NCBI GenBank assembly: GCA_036511855.1 | Contig: DATCBN010000044.1 | Coordinates: 1-64,000 of the forward strand | DNA length: 64,000 nucleotides | Direction of reading: 5' to 3' | DNA from: Candidatus Eremiobacteraceae bacterium | Lineage (GTDB): Bacteria; Vulcanimicrobiota; Vulcanimicrobiia; Eremiobacterales; Eremiobacteraceae | Shown: positions 17,986-26,503 of the stretch, piece after piece | Position numbering within the stretch: position 1 is the first letter of the stretch | Layout of the letters: every line of letters begins with the position of its first letter | The notes under the pieces: model-generated | Seen by the model: only the letters and a program-made list of their open reading frames with translations | Told to the model about the DNA's origin: nothing | Database searches by the model: none | Made by a program: the position numbers and the translations under genes

Positions 17986-19441
17986 GACTGTCCTCCACTG
18001 ATGCCTGAGATTTTCGCGGTAGGGTCTTCGCTAAACCGTCGAGCCGCGAAATGGTCTCGGCGATGTCTTCGTCGGTCGTGCGCGGATTGAGCGTGCACAT
18101 CCGGACGACGATTCGTCCGGCAATTTTCGTCGTGAGGATCGCCGCGTAGCCATTTTCGGTCAGCGCCAGCGCAATGCGACGGTTCAAGTCGTCGGCGACG
18201 AGCGCATCCATACCAAGAGTAGCGTACCGGAACGTCACGACGCCCATGCACGCGGGCGAAGATATCTGCCAACCGGGCAGACGGCGCACCTCGCGCTCGG
18301 CCAATTCCGCCAACTCGAAGCCTCGATCCACCGCTGCGCCGAACGCATCCGCACCGAACACCTGCAACGACATCCAAAGCTTCAGCGCCCGGAACGGCCT
18401 CGTCAGTTCGGGGCTCAACTCCCAATAGTTGACTTCGCCCGGATCCACATGCGCGTCCTTGAGATATTCCGGTACGATCGAAAACGCCTGATGCAGGAGG
18501 ATCCGATCCCGCACGATGACGCACCCGCATGGATACGGTTGGAATATCCATTTATGAGGGTCCACCGAAAACGAGTCGGCCCGGCCCAGACCGGCGAGCA
18601 ATGCGCGGCCGGTCGCGCTGAAGATCGCCCCCGCTCCGAACGCGCCGTCGACGTGATGCCACAGTCCCTCTCGTCCGCACAGATCGGCCAACGCTTCGAG
18701 GGGATCCACCGCCCCGGTGTTGGTCGTGCCCGCGTTGGAGATGAGACAGAACGGAAGCCGCCCGGCAGCGCGGTCTGACGATATGGCTTCGGCAAGCGCG
18801 GCCATGTCTATGGTGAACGCGCCGGTGGAAGGAACCTGATGCATCTGGTCGCTCGCGAAGCCCAAAATGCGAAGGCCGCGCTCGATCGACGAATGCGTCT
18901 GATCGGAAAAGTAGATCACGGCCCGCCGGCGATCGTCGGGAGCGAGACGGGACTCGCGCGCGGCGTGAAGCGCGGTGAGGTTGGCGATCGAGCCGCCGCT
19001 CACGAAGACGCCGCCTGCGGAACTCGGCATGCCGGCTAAACCCGCCAACCACTCGATCGTCGTCGACTCGATCGCGGCGGGTCCGGAACCTTCGAGCCAG
19101 GTTCCAGCGAACACGTTGAATCCGGAGGCCATCAGATCGGCGAGCACCCCGACGATGTTGCTCGGGCCCGGCACAAACGCGAAATAACGCGGGTGGTCCG
19201 GGCGGCCCATGTACGGCAGAACGTCGTCGATGACGCGGCGCACGACATCGGCCGGATCTTTGGGGCCCGATGGCAGCGGTTCGCGCAGCGCGGGATCGAG
19301 CGCGACAGAACTTGCGCGCTGCAAGGCCGGCAGGTCGCGAAGTCGGCGGCGGTATTCAACGACTGCGTCGATCAGTTGGTAGCCAAGCGCCTTCGCGACG
19401 TCCGGCTCGAGGTCGAGAGCGAAGTCGATCTCAGGCTTCAC
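17963..19441 (-). CDS. PLP-dependent group II (aromatic-type) amino-acid decarboxylase
   Basis: A 492-residue enzyme related to aromatic-L-amino-acid, tyrosine and glutamate decarboxylases. I chose GTG 19441, which forms a GTGA overlap with the upstream stop; the frame continues to 19540 without a better start. Motifs seen are [26 protein letters not shown], the PLP ring-stacking and Asp region [11 protein letters not shown], and the Schiff-base Lys in [12 protein letters not shown]. The mature length is typical. Likely chemistry is amino acid to amine plus CO2; the substrate is not determined, although a mostly hydrophobic pocket and general similarity favour an aromatic one. It lies between a small unknown gene and an aldo-keto reductase in one operon. 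Confidence 0.9.
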
Positions 19442-19809
19442 GCCGGCATCCCGCGCTTTTTGAACGCCTTGAACCCCGCGTCGACGACATCGGACAGTTC
19501 TGCGAAGAGCGCCGGGTCCGGTGCGGTGAAGTTGAAGCAACCTTTTCCTTGCATTCGCTTCTTCAATGCAGGCGACATGTTCGACAGAAGGTCCGGGTAC
19601 ATGTACACGAGCACGAAGTGAAAACTCACGTAGTTCTTGTTCGTCTTCACAGCCGCGACGAACAGGCGCTTGCCTTTCCAGAGCGGCTCTTTGGTTTCGA
19701 CATAGTATTCGCCGGGTGCATCCCGTTTGACGTAAAGATTTTGCGCGCGTGTTGTCAACAGCCGCCGCAGACCCTTGAACGCGCCGTCAAAATCGTTCTT
19801 CTTTGGCAT
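19438..19809 (-). CDS. Small conserved protein of unknown function
   Basis: A 123-residue soluble protein, first gene of the decarboxylase/aldo-keto reductase operon, ending in a GTGA overlap. Recognisable stretches are NKNYVSFHFVLVYMYPDL, LSNMSPALKKRMQGKGCFNF and a C-terminal AGFKAFKKRG. This arrangement recurs in a small conserved bacterial family, similar in style to DUF1801/YdhG-like proteins, whose members have no established reaction. No signal peptide, membrane segment or catalytic triad is seen. The start ATG 19809 follows a 254-base divergent intergenic region that must hold the operon promoter. Confidence 0.75.
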   Translation of the reverse strand: MPKKNDFDGAFKGLRRLLTTRAQNLYVKRDAPGEYYVETKEPLWKGKRLFVAAVKTNKNYVSFHFVLVYMYPDLLSNMSPALKKRMQGKGCFNFTAPDPALFAELSDVVDAGFKAFKKRGMPA

Positions 19810-19912
19810 GTCGCGGACTATTCAAAATGTTCCGGCGCCCCGCCTTGTCCCGGTCTCTGCCAAATGGTAACGTCGGTGTTGCTTGCTTGCTATTTTATAT
19901 GAAGTTTTCTTC

Positions 19913-19998
19913 GAGTGCACCAAGTCTAGTATACGCATCGCGAAGATTAAATCGCGCGTTCGATTCGCCGGTGCGAGAGGCGACGATATGAGTGCACC
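19913..19998. promoter_or_regulatory. Pair of GAGTGCACC direct repeats in a divergent promoter region
   Basis: GAGTGCACC occurs at 19913-19921 and again at 19990-19998, 77 bases apart, inside the 254-base region between the minus-strand unknown/decarboxylase operon and the plus-strand phosphoesterase gene. Each contains the palindrome GTGCAC. The spacing of about seven helical turns could suit a looping regulator. The evidence is only the repetition. Confidence 0.25.
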
Positions 19999-20063
19999 GA
20001 AGGTCCGCATCGTTTTCCGATTCGGTGCTCGCAATTTCCACATGCAACTAAGGAGTGTGCGAC

Positions 20064-21404
20064 ATGTTGAGAAAAATCAAATTCGCTATTCCGTTGTGCG
20101 CGCTCGTCGTGCTCGTGAGCGGATGCGGTGGGGGAAATGCCCCGGCCGCAGTTCCTCACGGAGCCGGCTTGCAAGCGCGGTCTAAGGCGCTCACGTTGCC
20201 GCAGTACGTCATCGTCATGGTGCAGGAGAACCGCACTGTCGACAATCTCTTCCAGACGCAACCGGGTGTCGACACGCGAAACTTCGGAATCGATTCGCAC
20301 AATCATCGCGTGCCGCTCAAGCAGGTCGCGTTGGGCGCACCGTGGGGGTGCAGTCACGCGCATTCGGCATTCGTCACTGAAGTCACAAAGGGCTTCGATT
20401 TGGAGCCGTGCGGCAAGAACGCGCCCGCCGATGCAGCCTTCTCGTATGTCGATCCGTCGCAGATCACCCAGTACACCGCGCTCGCGTCGCAGTACGCCAT
20501 CGCCGACCACGTGCTGCAAAGCAACGAAGGTCCGAGTTTTCCGGCGCACCTCTACTTGATCGCGGCCACCTCCGGAACGCCCGGCTCGCATTGGAACATC
20601 TCGGAGAACGACGGCGGACACCCGCGCACCGCCGCGGGATGCAATGCGCCCCCTGGAAAGACGGTCACGACGATCGATATGACGAGCGCGTTTCCGGGCA
20701 TCGAAGATAATCCGATTTTCCCGTGCATCAACCCGCTGACCATCTTCAACGAACTCGATAGCGCCAACATCTCCTGGAAATACTACACGCCGAGTGTCGG
20801 CAGCATATGGACTGCGCCGTATGCGGTCCAATCGCTCTACACAAACGACAAGGCGAACGTGATCGTGCCCGAAACCACCGTCTTGTCGGACATCCAAAAC
20901 GGCACGCTGGCGCACGTGAGTTACGTCATCCCGAGCGGCGACAACTCCGACCACCCAGGCAAGGGCAACAACGGCGGGCCGACCTGGGTCGCATCGGTCG
21001 TGAACGCGCTCGGTGCTTCGCAGTATTGGAACCAGTGCGAGATCATCGTGGTCTGGGACGACTGGGGCGGCTGGTACGACCACGTCGCCTACCGTCATCC
21101 GGCCTCAAGTCCGGACGACCCGTATGAATATGGCCTGCGCGTCCCACTGCTGGCGATCGGCCCATTCGCAAAATCGAATTGGGTCGGACACGAGCAGCGA
21201 GATTTCTCAGCCATCCCGCACTTCATCGAGGATGTGTATGGGCTGAACTCGCTCGGCCAGTTGGACGCGCAGACCGATGACCTGTTCCAACTCTTCGATT
21301 TTCACGGACAGCCGCGGAAATTCACACACATTCCCACCGGCAACGTGACGATCAAGGGCCTCATCAACCGTCCGCCCGATCTTTCGGACGTGGACGACGA
21401 CTAG
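20064..21404 (+). CDS. Phosphoesterase-family (phospholipase C/acid phosphatase-like) lipoprotein
   Basis: A 446-residue exported protein. ATG 20064 has AAGGAG 8-13 bases upstream. The signal ends in a lipobox (VSGC, Cys21), followed by a Gly-rich linker. The mature part belongs to the PF04185 phosphoesterase family (alkaline phosphatase superfamily): VIVMVQENRTVDNLF supplies the nucleophile region, GPSFPAHLYLIAATSG follows, and VVWDDWGGWYDHV and LRVPLLAIGPFAK carry metal-binding and closing motifs. Relatives are phospholipases C and acid phosphatases acting outside the cytoplasm, often in phosphorus acquisition. The exact substrate is unknown. It is the first of three consecutive genes for exported proteins. 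Confidence 0.88.
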   Translation: MLRKIKFAIPLCALVVLVSGCGGGNAPAAVPHGAGLQARSKALTLPQYVIVMVQENRTVDNLFQTQPGVDTRNFGIDSHNHRVPLKQVALGAPWGCSHAHSAFVTEVTKGFDLEPCGKNAPADAAFSYVDPSQITQYTALASQYAIADHVLQSNEGPSFPAHLYLIAATSGTPGSHWNISENDGGHPRTAAGCNAPPGKTVTTIDMTSAFPGIEDNPIFPCINPLTIFNELDSANISWKYYTPSVGSIWTAPYAVQSLYTNDKANVIVPETTVLSDIQNGTLAHVSYVIPSGDNSDHPGKGNNGGPTWVASVVNALGASQYWNQCEIIVVWDDWGGWYDHVAYRHPASSPDDPYEYGLRVPLLAIGPFAKSNWVGHEQRDFSAIPHFIEDVYGLNSLGQLDAQTDDLFQLFDFHGQPRKFTHIPTGNVTIKGLINRPPDLSDVDDD

Positions 21405-21486
21405 GACGGAAGACGGTAGGGCGAGCGGGGCCGGCCATAAAAGTCGGCCCCTACTGGTATTGCGCCATGCTTTGAAGGAGATATAG

Positions 21487-23634
21487 ATGTATTCCACCCG
21501 GGGAGCCGGCGGCGGCCGTAAGATTCGGTTCGTATCCGCCGCCATCGCGCTCATCGCGCTCGTCATCATTCTCGTGAACATACCGGCGCACGCGCAACCG
21601 GTCGCGTCGGAAATACAGTGGCTGTCGCTCGGACCTGCGGGTTCGCAGATCGGTTCGGGCAAGATCAATGCGTTTGCACAAGTCCTGAGCAACCCGAATA
21701 TCATGTACACCGGTGGAGGCTGGGGCAATACCCCGCGCGAGTCGCCGGCGGAGGGAGGAATCTACGGCACAACCGACGGCGGCGCCACATGGACGCCGAT
21801 GAACAACGGGCTTATCGGCCCCGACCGGACGATTTCGTCGGTCGTCAACGGGCTCTGGCTCGATCAGTCAAATCCGTCCGTGATGCTCGCCTCCACGGAG
21901 TTCGGCGGCACGTTCCGCTCGACGAACGGCGGCCAGAAATGGACCAATGTCGACGCTTCGGAAGCGACCCAATTCGACCAGGTAGGCGCCAAGGTTTATC
22001 TCGCGTCGCGGCGCGGCGTGCTGGTTTCCAGTGACGACGGCGCCACGTGGACCGTCTCGCTCGCCGACATTTCCGGAGCCAACACTGTGGTCACGGCGGG
22101 CGGCGCCACGTTCGCCGGAACAACGGCGGGAGACGTTTTCAAACTTAAGTCCGGCGGCTGGACCAAAACCGGACATCCCGGCACGGGGCCCATTCACGAT
22201 TTGGCGGTGGATCCGTTCAACACCAAAATCGTGTACGCTAACGTCGACGACCCGTCGGCGTGGAATCAAAACCTGTACGGGTCCATCGACGGCGGCGTCA
22301 CGTGGACTTTCGTCAATTGTCAGTGTTCCATCGGCCCACAAGCGATCGCGTTCAGCCTTGTGGTGCCGGACCGGCTCTACATGGGCGACGACGGCAGCGG
22401 CGTCATCTTCTACTTCACCGCCAATGGAAGCTCCCGTCCCACTCTGAACTTCGGTGCGGAGCCGTTCGGCGTCGACATGCGCTACATCATCCCGCTCCCG
22501 GCGCAGGTCAAGACCGACGATGCCTGCATGCTGCTCATGGACCAAGGCCTTTTCTACGCGCCGAGGTGCACGTCCGGAACGGCGCCGCCGCTTAACGAAA
22601 ATGTCCCCAACACGCTCGCGTACGACGTGAAAGTGACGCCGAATGGAAAGGCGGCGACCGTGCCGCTTCAAGATAATGACGAAGCGAACAGCGTCGACGG
22701 CGGCAAGACTTGGAGCTACAGCGACGCCTCCAACGCAGGCGAAGGCGGCGAGTCGTTCATCGATCCTACGAACCCGGCGAATTGCTATTTCGCGCATCCT
22801 GATTCCGGACTATGGGTATCGTCCGACGGCTGCGCCAACTTCTCGGGTCCCGTCGTCGGTGGTATCGAATCGCTCACGTTCGACCAAGCCGTCCCCGGGA
22901 AGCTGTACTCGGTCCTCAACGCCGATGTCAGTTCGGCATACGTCGCCGTCAGCACGAATGCCGGGAACTCGTGGGCTCAAACCGGGTGGACATTCACCAA
23001 TCCTTATCTGGTCGTCGTCTCACCCACCGACTCGAAGACCATCATCGTCGCCACCGGCACGGCCATGACCACCCCACATCTGTTCTACACACACGATGGC
23101 GGCACGACGTGGATTGAAGCGCACGGACTTCCGTCGCAAGTCCAACGCAACTCGACCATCTACTATCCTACGCATCGCTACTACGCGACGTTCGAACCGG
23201 GCAAGCCGAAGTCCATTCTCCTCGCCGATCACGACCCGACCACGGACAACGTGTTGATCTTCCGGAGCACCGACAACGCGAAGACGTTTTCGAAACTGAA
23301 GACGTTCCTGCAGCCGGTGCCGCCGCGCCCGTGGCCGTTCCTCATCTTCCAGAACAGTCACGAGCACGCTTCGAAGGACGTACCATACTACGCCACACGA
23401 TTCTTCGGAAACCGGCTTGCGTTCAACCCTCAGGCTCGGACCGGCGAGACGCCGGCCGTCGTCCTGACGACGCGATTCGGCGCCTATGTCTCCTACAACG
23501 AGGGCACGTCGTGGTTACGGATCGACAACTTCTCGATCGCGCATCACTTCATCGGCGTTGATTGGAACAGCGGCTACGTGTTTCTCTCGACCTTCGGCCA
23601 AGGAGTAATTCGAAGCGTCGCCCGATTGCAGTAG
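21487..23634 (+). CDS. Secreted BNR/Asp-box multi-propeller protein
   Basis: A 715-residue secreted protein with a clear ribosome-binding site (GAAGGAGA) before ATG 21487 and a signal peptide ending near AHA-QP. At least seven Asp-box motifs of the form S-x-D-x-G-x-T-W are visible (for example STNGGQKW, SSDDGATW, SIDGGVTW, SVDGGKTW, THDGGTTW), spread over the whole length. Such proteins form sortilin/Vps10-like or xyloglucanase-like seven-bladed propellers, often two in tandem at this size. No catalytic pair typical of GH74 was identified, so binding or scaffold roles are as likely as glycosidase activity. The gene ends in a strong terminator. Confidence 0.82.
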   Translation: MYSTRGAGGGRKIRFVSAAIALIALVIILVNIPAHAQPVASEIQWLSLGPAGSQIGSGKINAFAQVLSNPNIMYTGGGWGNTPRESPAEGGIYGTTDGGATWTPMNNGLIGPDRTISSVVNGLWLDQSNPSVMLASTEFGGTFRSTNGGQKWTNVDASEATQFDQVGAKVYLASRRGVLVSSDDGATWTVSLADISGANTVVTAGGATFAGTTAGDVFKLKSGGWTKTGHPGTGPIHDLAVDPFNTKIVYANVDDPSAWNQNLYGSIDGGVTWTFVNCQCSIGPQAIAFSLVVPDRLYMGDDGSGVIFYFTANGSSRPTLNFGAEPFGVDMRYIIPLPAQVKTDDACMLLMDQGLFYAPRCTSGTAPPLNENVPNTLAYDVKVTPNGKAATVPLQDNDEANSVDGGKTWSYSDASNAGEGGESFIDPTNPANCYFAHPDSGLWVSSDGCANFSGPVVGGIESLTFDQAVPGKLYSVLNADVSSAYVAVSTNAGNSWAQTGWTFTNPYLVVVSPTDSKTIIVATGTAMTTPHLFYTHDGGTTWIEAHGLPSQVQRNSTIYYPTHRYYATFEPGKPKSILLADHDPTTDNVLIFRSTDNAKTFSKLKTFLQPVPPRPWPFLIFQNSHEHASKDVPYYATRFFGNRLAFNPQARTGETPAVVLTTRFGAYVSYNEGTSWLRIDNFSIAHHFIGVDWNSGYVFLSTFGQGVIRSVARLQ

Positions 23635-23667
23635 CCGGGCAATCGTAAACGCGGCGCGGAATCCGCG

Positions 23668-23705
23668 GCGGCGGTCGGGCTAATCCCCGGCCGCCGCGTT
23701 TTTTT
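23668..23705 (+). terminator. Strong intrinsic terminator after the BNR protein gene
   Basis: A 12-bp GC-rich stem (23668-23679 with 23686-23697, one G-T pair) with a six-base loop is followed by G and seven T residues (23699-23705). Confidence 0.92.
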
Positions 23706-23878
23706 CACGCCGGCAGCCGTGCGGCACGTGAAAGCGCGGCGATGAGAGGACTATCGGACGAAGGAGCGAGCCGAATTCGAGCCGTAAAATCCAATCGCGC
23801 CGATAGCCTCTATCGACGCTTCCCAACGTTCGTGATCGGATAGCGATCGCACAACTTTCTGCGCGCGGGAGGATTCGG

Positions 23879-25540
23879 ATGAGGACCAGCACCGTTGCCG
23901 CGGGAGCGACAGCTCTCGCCTTGGCTAGCTTGACGTTTGCCAGCCCTGTCTCTGCCCAGGGGTCTGTCGTGAGAGCGTTTCACGCGCCAACGCCGGTATT
24001 CTCAAAGGCGGTAGCCTTTGACGTATCCCGCCCGGTGCGGAGTCTGCCGCGCTATTTGGGCGTCACCCCGTTGCAAGGCGTTCAACAAGAGATCCGGCCG
24101 GAGAATAACGACGGGCCGTTCGTCAGACCGGTCAACGTGTTCCAAGACCCGGTCGTCCAAAGATATTTCGGCAACGACCCGACCGATAGATTGTTGATGA
24201 ACTTCGAGGGTTTGAAAAACGGCAACAATCCGTTTCAGGTGGCACCGCCGGACCCGGACGGCACGATCGGGCGGAACAATTACGTCGAAATAGTCAATCT
24301 CGTTTTCGGCGTCTACGACAGACACGGAAACCTTCTCGCCGGACCAACGCAAATCGGCACCCTCTGGCAAGGATTCTCAGTGCCGGATTGCACCGACGAA
24401 TCGGGCGACCCGATCGTGCTCTACGACCGGCAAAACAATCGCTGGATCCTTTCGCAATTCACGACCAGAGGACCGAATTTTTACAATTGCGTCGCGGTTT
24501 CGCAGACGGCGGACCCCGCGGGCGCATACTTCCGGTACGCATTCGCCGAGGGTCCGAATTTCCCGGACTATCCGAAATACGGAGATTGGAGCGACTCGTA
24601 TTTGCTCAGCTCGCGTGATTTTGGAAACGACGGCAGCTACGGAATCAGCATCTACGGCCTCGAGAAGAGAAAGATGGTCCAGGGCGACCCGAACGCTCGA
24701 AGCGTACACTTCTTCCTCGACTCGAGCATACTGCCCATCGCACAGCTCGGAGACGGGCTGCTGCCGGCGGACGTGGACGGACCGCCGCCCGCGAACGGCG
24801 CTCCGGCTCCGCTTGTCGGAACGCAGAACATACTCGGCCCCTACGGCGCCACCACCGATGCGCTCAACATCTACGATTTGACGATCGATTGGCCCAACGG
24901 AACCGCGTCGCTCAGCAACGTTCTGCAGCTTCCGGTTGCCACGTTCAACTCCACGTTCCCGTGCGGCGCAAGCGGGCGCGCGTGCATTCCCGAGCCGGGC
25001 ACTACGGCGAAAATCGACTTCCTGGGATACCGGCAGCGACCGACTTGGCGCCTCGCCTTCCGCAAGTTCCCCACGTACGAAACGATGGTCACCAATCAAT
25101 CGGTGCAGGTGAGCGCCGGTGTGGCCGGAGTTCGCTGGTATGAAATCCGAAGAAACCACGGTGTCTACTCGCTCCACCAGCAAGGCACGTACGCGCCGAA
25201 CGATGGCGTCAACCGCTGGATGGCGAGTGCGGCGATGGACAAACTCGGCAACATCGGATTGGGCTTTAGCGTATCGGACGGGACGAGCGTGTTCCCGGGC
25301 ATCCGCTACACCGGCCGCAAGCGCACCGACCCGCTCGGCACGATGACCGCGCGCGAGCAAGTTCTAATGGCCGGCAGCGGATCACAGACTACGACCAACA
25401 ACCGCTGGGGTGACTACACCTCGCTGAACATAGACCCTCTAGACGACTGCACGTTCTGGTACGTCAACGAATATTATCAGGCCACGTCGAGCGAAGGTTG
25501 GCAGACGCGGATCGGAAGCTTTAGACTCAGCGGCTGCTGA
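23879..25540 (+). CDS. Large secreted protein of unknown function
   Basis: A 553-residue protein with a Sec-type signal peptide (cleavage near SAQG) and GGAGGA before ATG 23879. I do not recognise a named domain. Features include DPDGTIGRNNYVEIVN and VLYDRQNNRWILSQFTTRG early on, then YPKYGDWSDSYLLSSRDF, a Pro-rich stretch (DGPPPANGAPAPL), and a C-terminal NNRWGDYTSLNIDPLDDCTF. The alternation of short strand-like blocks with Trp and Gly suggests a beta-propeller or similar beta fold. Homologues of this style are annotated as hypothetical exported proteins in soil bacteria. At least three Cys occur in the C-terminal half, and disulfides are possible. It ends in its own terminator. Confidence 0.8.
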   Translation: MRTSTVAAGATALALASLTFASPVSAQGSVVRAFHAPTPVFSKAVAFDVSRPVRSLPRYLGVTPLQGVQQEIRPENNDGPFVRPVNVFQDPVVQRYFGNDPTDRLLMNFEGLKNGNNPFQVAPPDPDGTIGRNNYVEIVNLVFGVYDRHGNLLAGPTQIGTLWQGFSVPDCTDESGDPIVLYDRQNNRWILSQFTTRGPNFYNCVAVSQTADPAGAYFRYAFAEGPNFPDYPKYGDWSDSYLLSSRDFGNDGSYGISIYGLEKRKMVQGDPNARSVHFFLDSSILPIAQLGDGLLPADVDGPPPANGAPAPLVGTQNILGPYGATTDALNIYDLTIDWPNGTASLSNVLQLPVATFNSTFPCGASGRACIPEPGTTAKIDFLGYRQRPTWRLAFRKFPTYETMVTNQSVQVSAGVAGVRWYEIRRNHGVYSLHQQGTYAPNDGVNRWMASAAMDKLGNIGLGFSVSDGTSVFPGIRYTGRKRTDPLGTMTAREQVLMAGSGSQTTTNNRWGDYTSLNIDPLDDCTFWYVNEYYQATSSEGWQTRIGSFRLSGC

Positions 25541-25564
25541 TACTGCTACAACACCGTAGTTCGC

Positions 25565-25599
25565 ACGTAACGGTCGAGATTTCTCGGCCGTTACGTTTT
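25565..25599 (+). terminator. Intrinsic terminator after the large secreted protein gene
   Basis: A 14-bp stem (25565-25578 with 25583-25596, one G-T pair) has a four-base loop and ends in TTTT (25596-25599). Confidence 0.85.
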
Positions 25600-25709
25600 G
25601 CTGCGGCCCTTGAGAGCGCGCGCCAAAACGTAGGAAGCATCGGACCGTGCGAGGCTAATAATATCTTCAGTTCCGCGGGTGGCTATTGGTGGCTGTCGAA
25701 GCTCTAAGG

Positions 25710-26006
25710 ATGCCTAGAACAAATAGCGCGCCATCCCACAATGGGAAGTCACACATATCAGCGGTTCTCGTCGCGCCGGGGAAGCCAGTCTCACTTGTCG
25801 ACAAGACGCAGAGTCATTCGCGGCTCTCCGTCTCGCTCGACGTCGATACCGCCCTCAAGGTTCGAGACCTTGCGTTCAAGGAACGCACCAGCGACAGCGC
25901 CGTCGTCGAGGCCGCGTTGCGTGGTTTTTTCGATTCCGGAAATTCGTTGAACCTGCACGCCATTCTCGAACGCTTGGGAATCGCTCCGCGGCGTAGAAAA
26001 GCCTAG
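25710..26006 (+). CDS. Small ribbon-helix-helix-like protein
   Basis: About 98 residues from ATG 25710; in-frame TTG or GTG starts at 25686 and 25689 are possible and none has a good ribosome-binding site. The N-terminal third is polar and probably flexible. Residues about 38-75 (SRLSVSLDVDTALKVRDLAF and the following RTSDSAVVEAALRGFF) look like a strand followed by two helices, the pattern of CopG/Arc ribbon-helix-helix DNA-binding domains, with an alternating R-L-S-V-S-L strand. The C-terminus is basic (RRRKA). If this reading is right it is a small dimeric regulator; no toxin partner is obvious nearby. The family match is by eye and tentative. Confidence 0.5.
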   Translation: MPRTNSAPSHNGKSHISAVLVAPGKPVSLVDKTQSHSRLSVSLDVDTALKVRDLAFKERTSDSAVVEAALRGFFDSGNSLNLHAILERLGIAPRRRKA

Positions 26007-26059
26007 CGCATCGTTTCTCGGCGGGGACGTCTCCATTTCGTGCGGAAGTCCGGGCACGT

Positions 26060-26503
26060 ATGCCAGGCAAGAATATCATCGTGCAAATGGCCGATCGGCT
26101 GCGCGCCGGCAAAGCCGCCGGCCCTGAAGGCGCAGCGCGACACGCCGCTTCTGAATCGTTTGCGTCGCGTCAATACATCCTCGCGCAGCTTGGAAAACGT
26201 CTGACCGAACGCATCGCCGCCGACCTCCGTTTCGCCAAGGTCAGATGCCTCGCAAAGCCCTCCTCCGACGAACCCGAACGGATCATGCTCGTTCGTAACG
26301 AACGCGTCGTCACGGTTCGCATTTCACCCGACAGCGAATATTTCAGCGTGGGCGGGTTCGGTCTGGGAAAACGATTCTCTGCAAATCCGGCTCATCTGCA
26401 AGGCGACGATATCGTTCTTTTAGTAGCCGATGAATCCAGCGTCAGCCCGTTCGGCACAGAAGTCACGGCTCTGGATTTTCTCGAAGACCTGCTGCCTAGT
26501 TAG
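26060..26503 (+). CDS. Conserved-looking small protein of unknown function
   Basis: A 147-residue soluble protein with no recognised family. It begins with a basic amphipathic region (MPGKNIIVQMADRLRAGKAA), contains an Ala- and Glu-rich helix, then a beta-rich core with RIMLVRNERVVTVRISPDSE and GGFGLGKRF, and ends in an acidic helix (ALDFLEDLLP). No ribosome-binding site of note precedes ATG 26060. The gene lies 53 bases after the ribbon-helix-helix-like gene and may share its transcript. Its last eight bases overlap the end of the convergent cyanophycinase-like gene. Codon use resembles neighbouring genes, supporting real coding. Confidence 0.55.
   Translation: MPGKNIIVQMADRLRAGKAAGPEGAARHAASESFASRQYILAQLGKRLTERIAADLRFAKVRCLAKPSSDEPERIMLVRNERVVTVRISPDSEYFSVGGFGLGKRFSANPAHLQGDDIVLLVADESSVSPFGTEVTALDFLEDLLPS

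Noticed and set aside
21413-21455. Terminator after the phosphoesterase gene
   Set aside because: A GGGGCCG/CGGCCCC stem is present, but no T run follows and the BNR gene starts 32 bases later, so read-through is as likely as termination.
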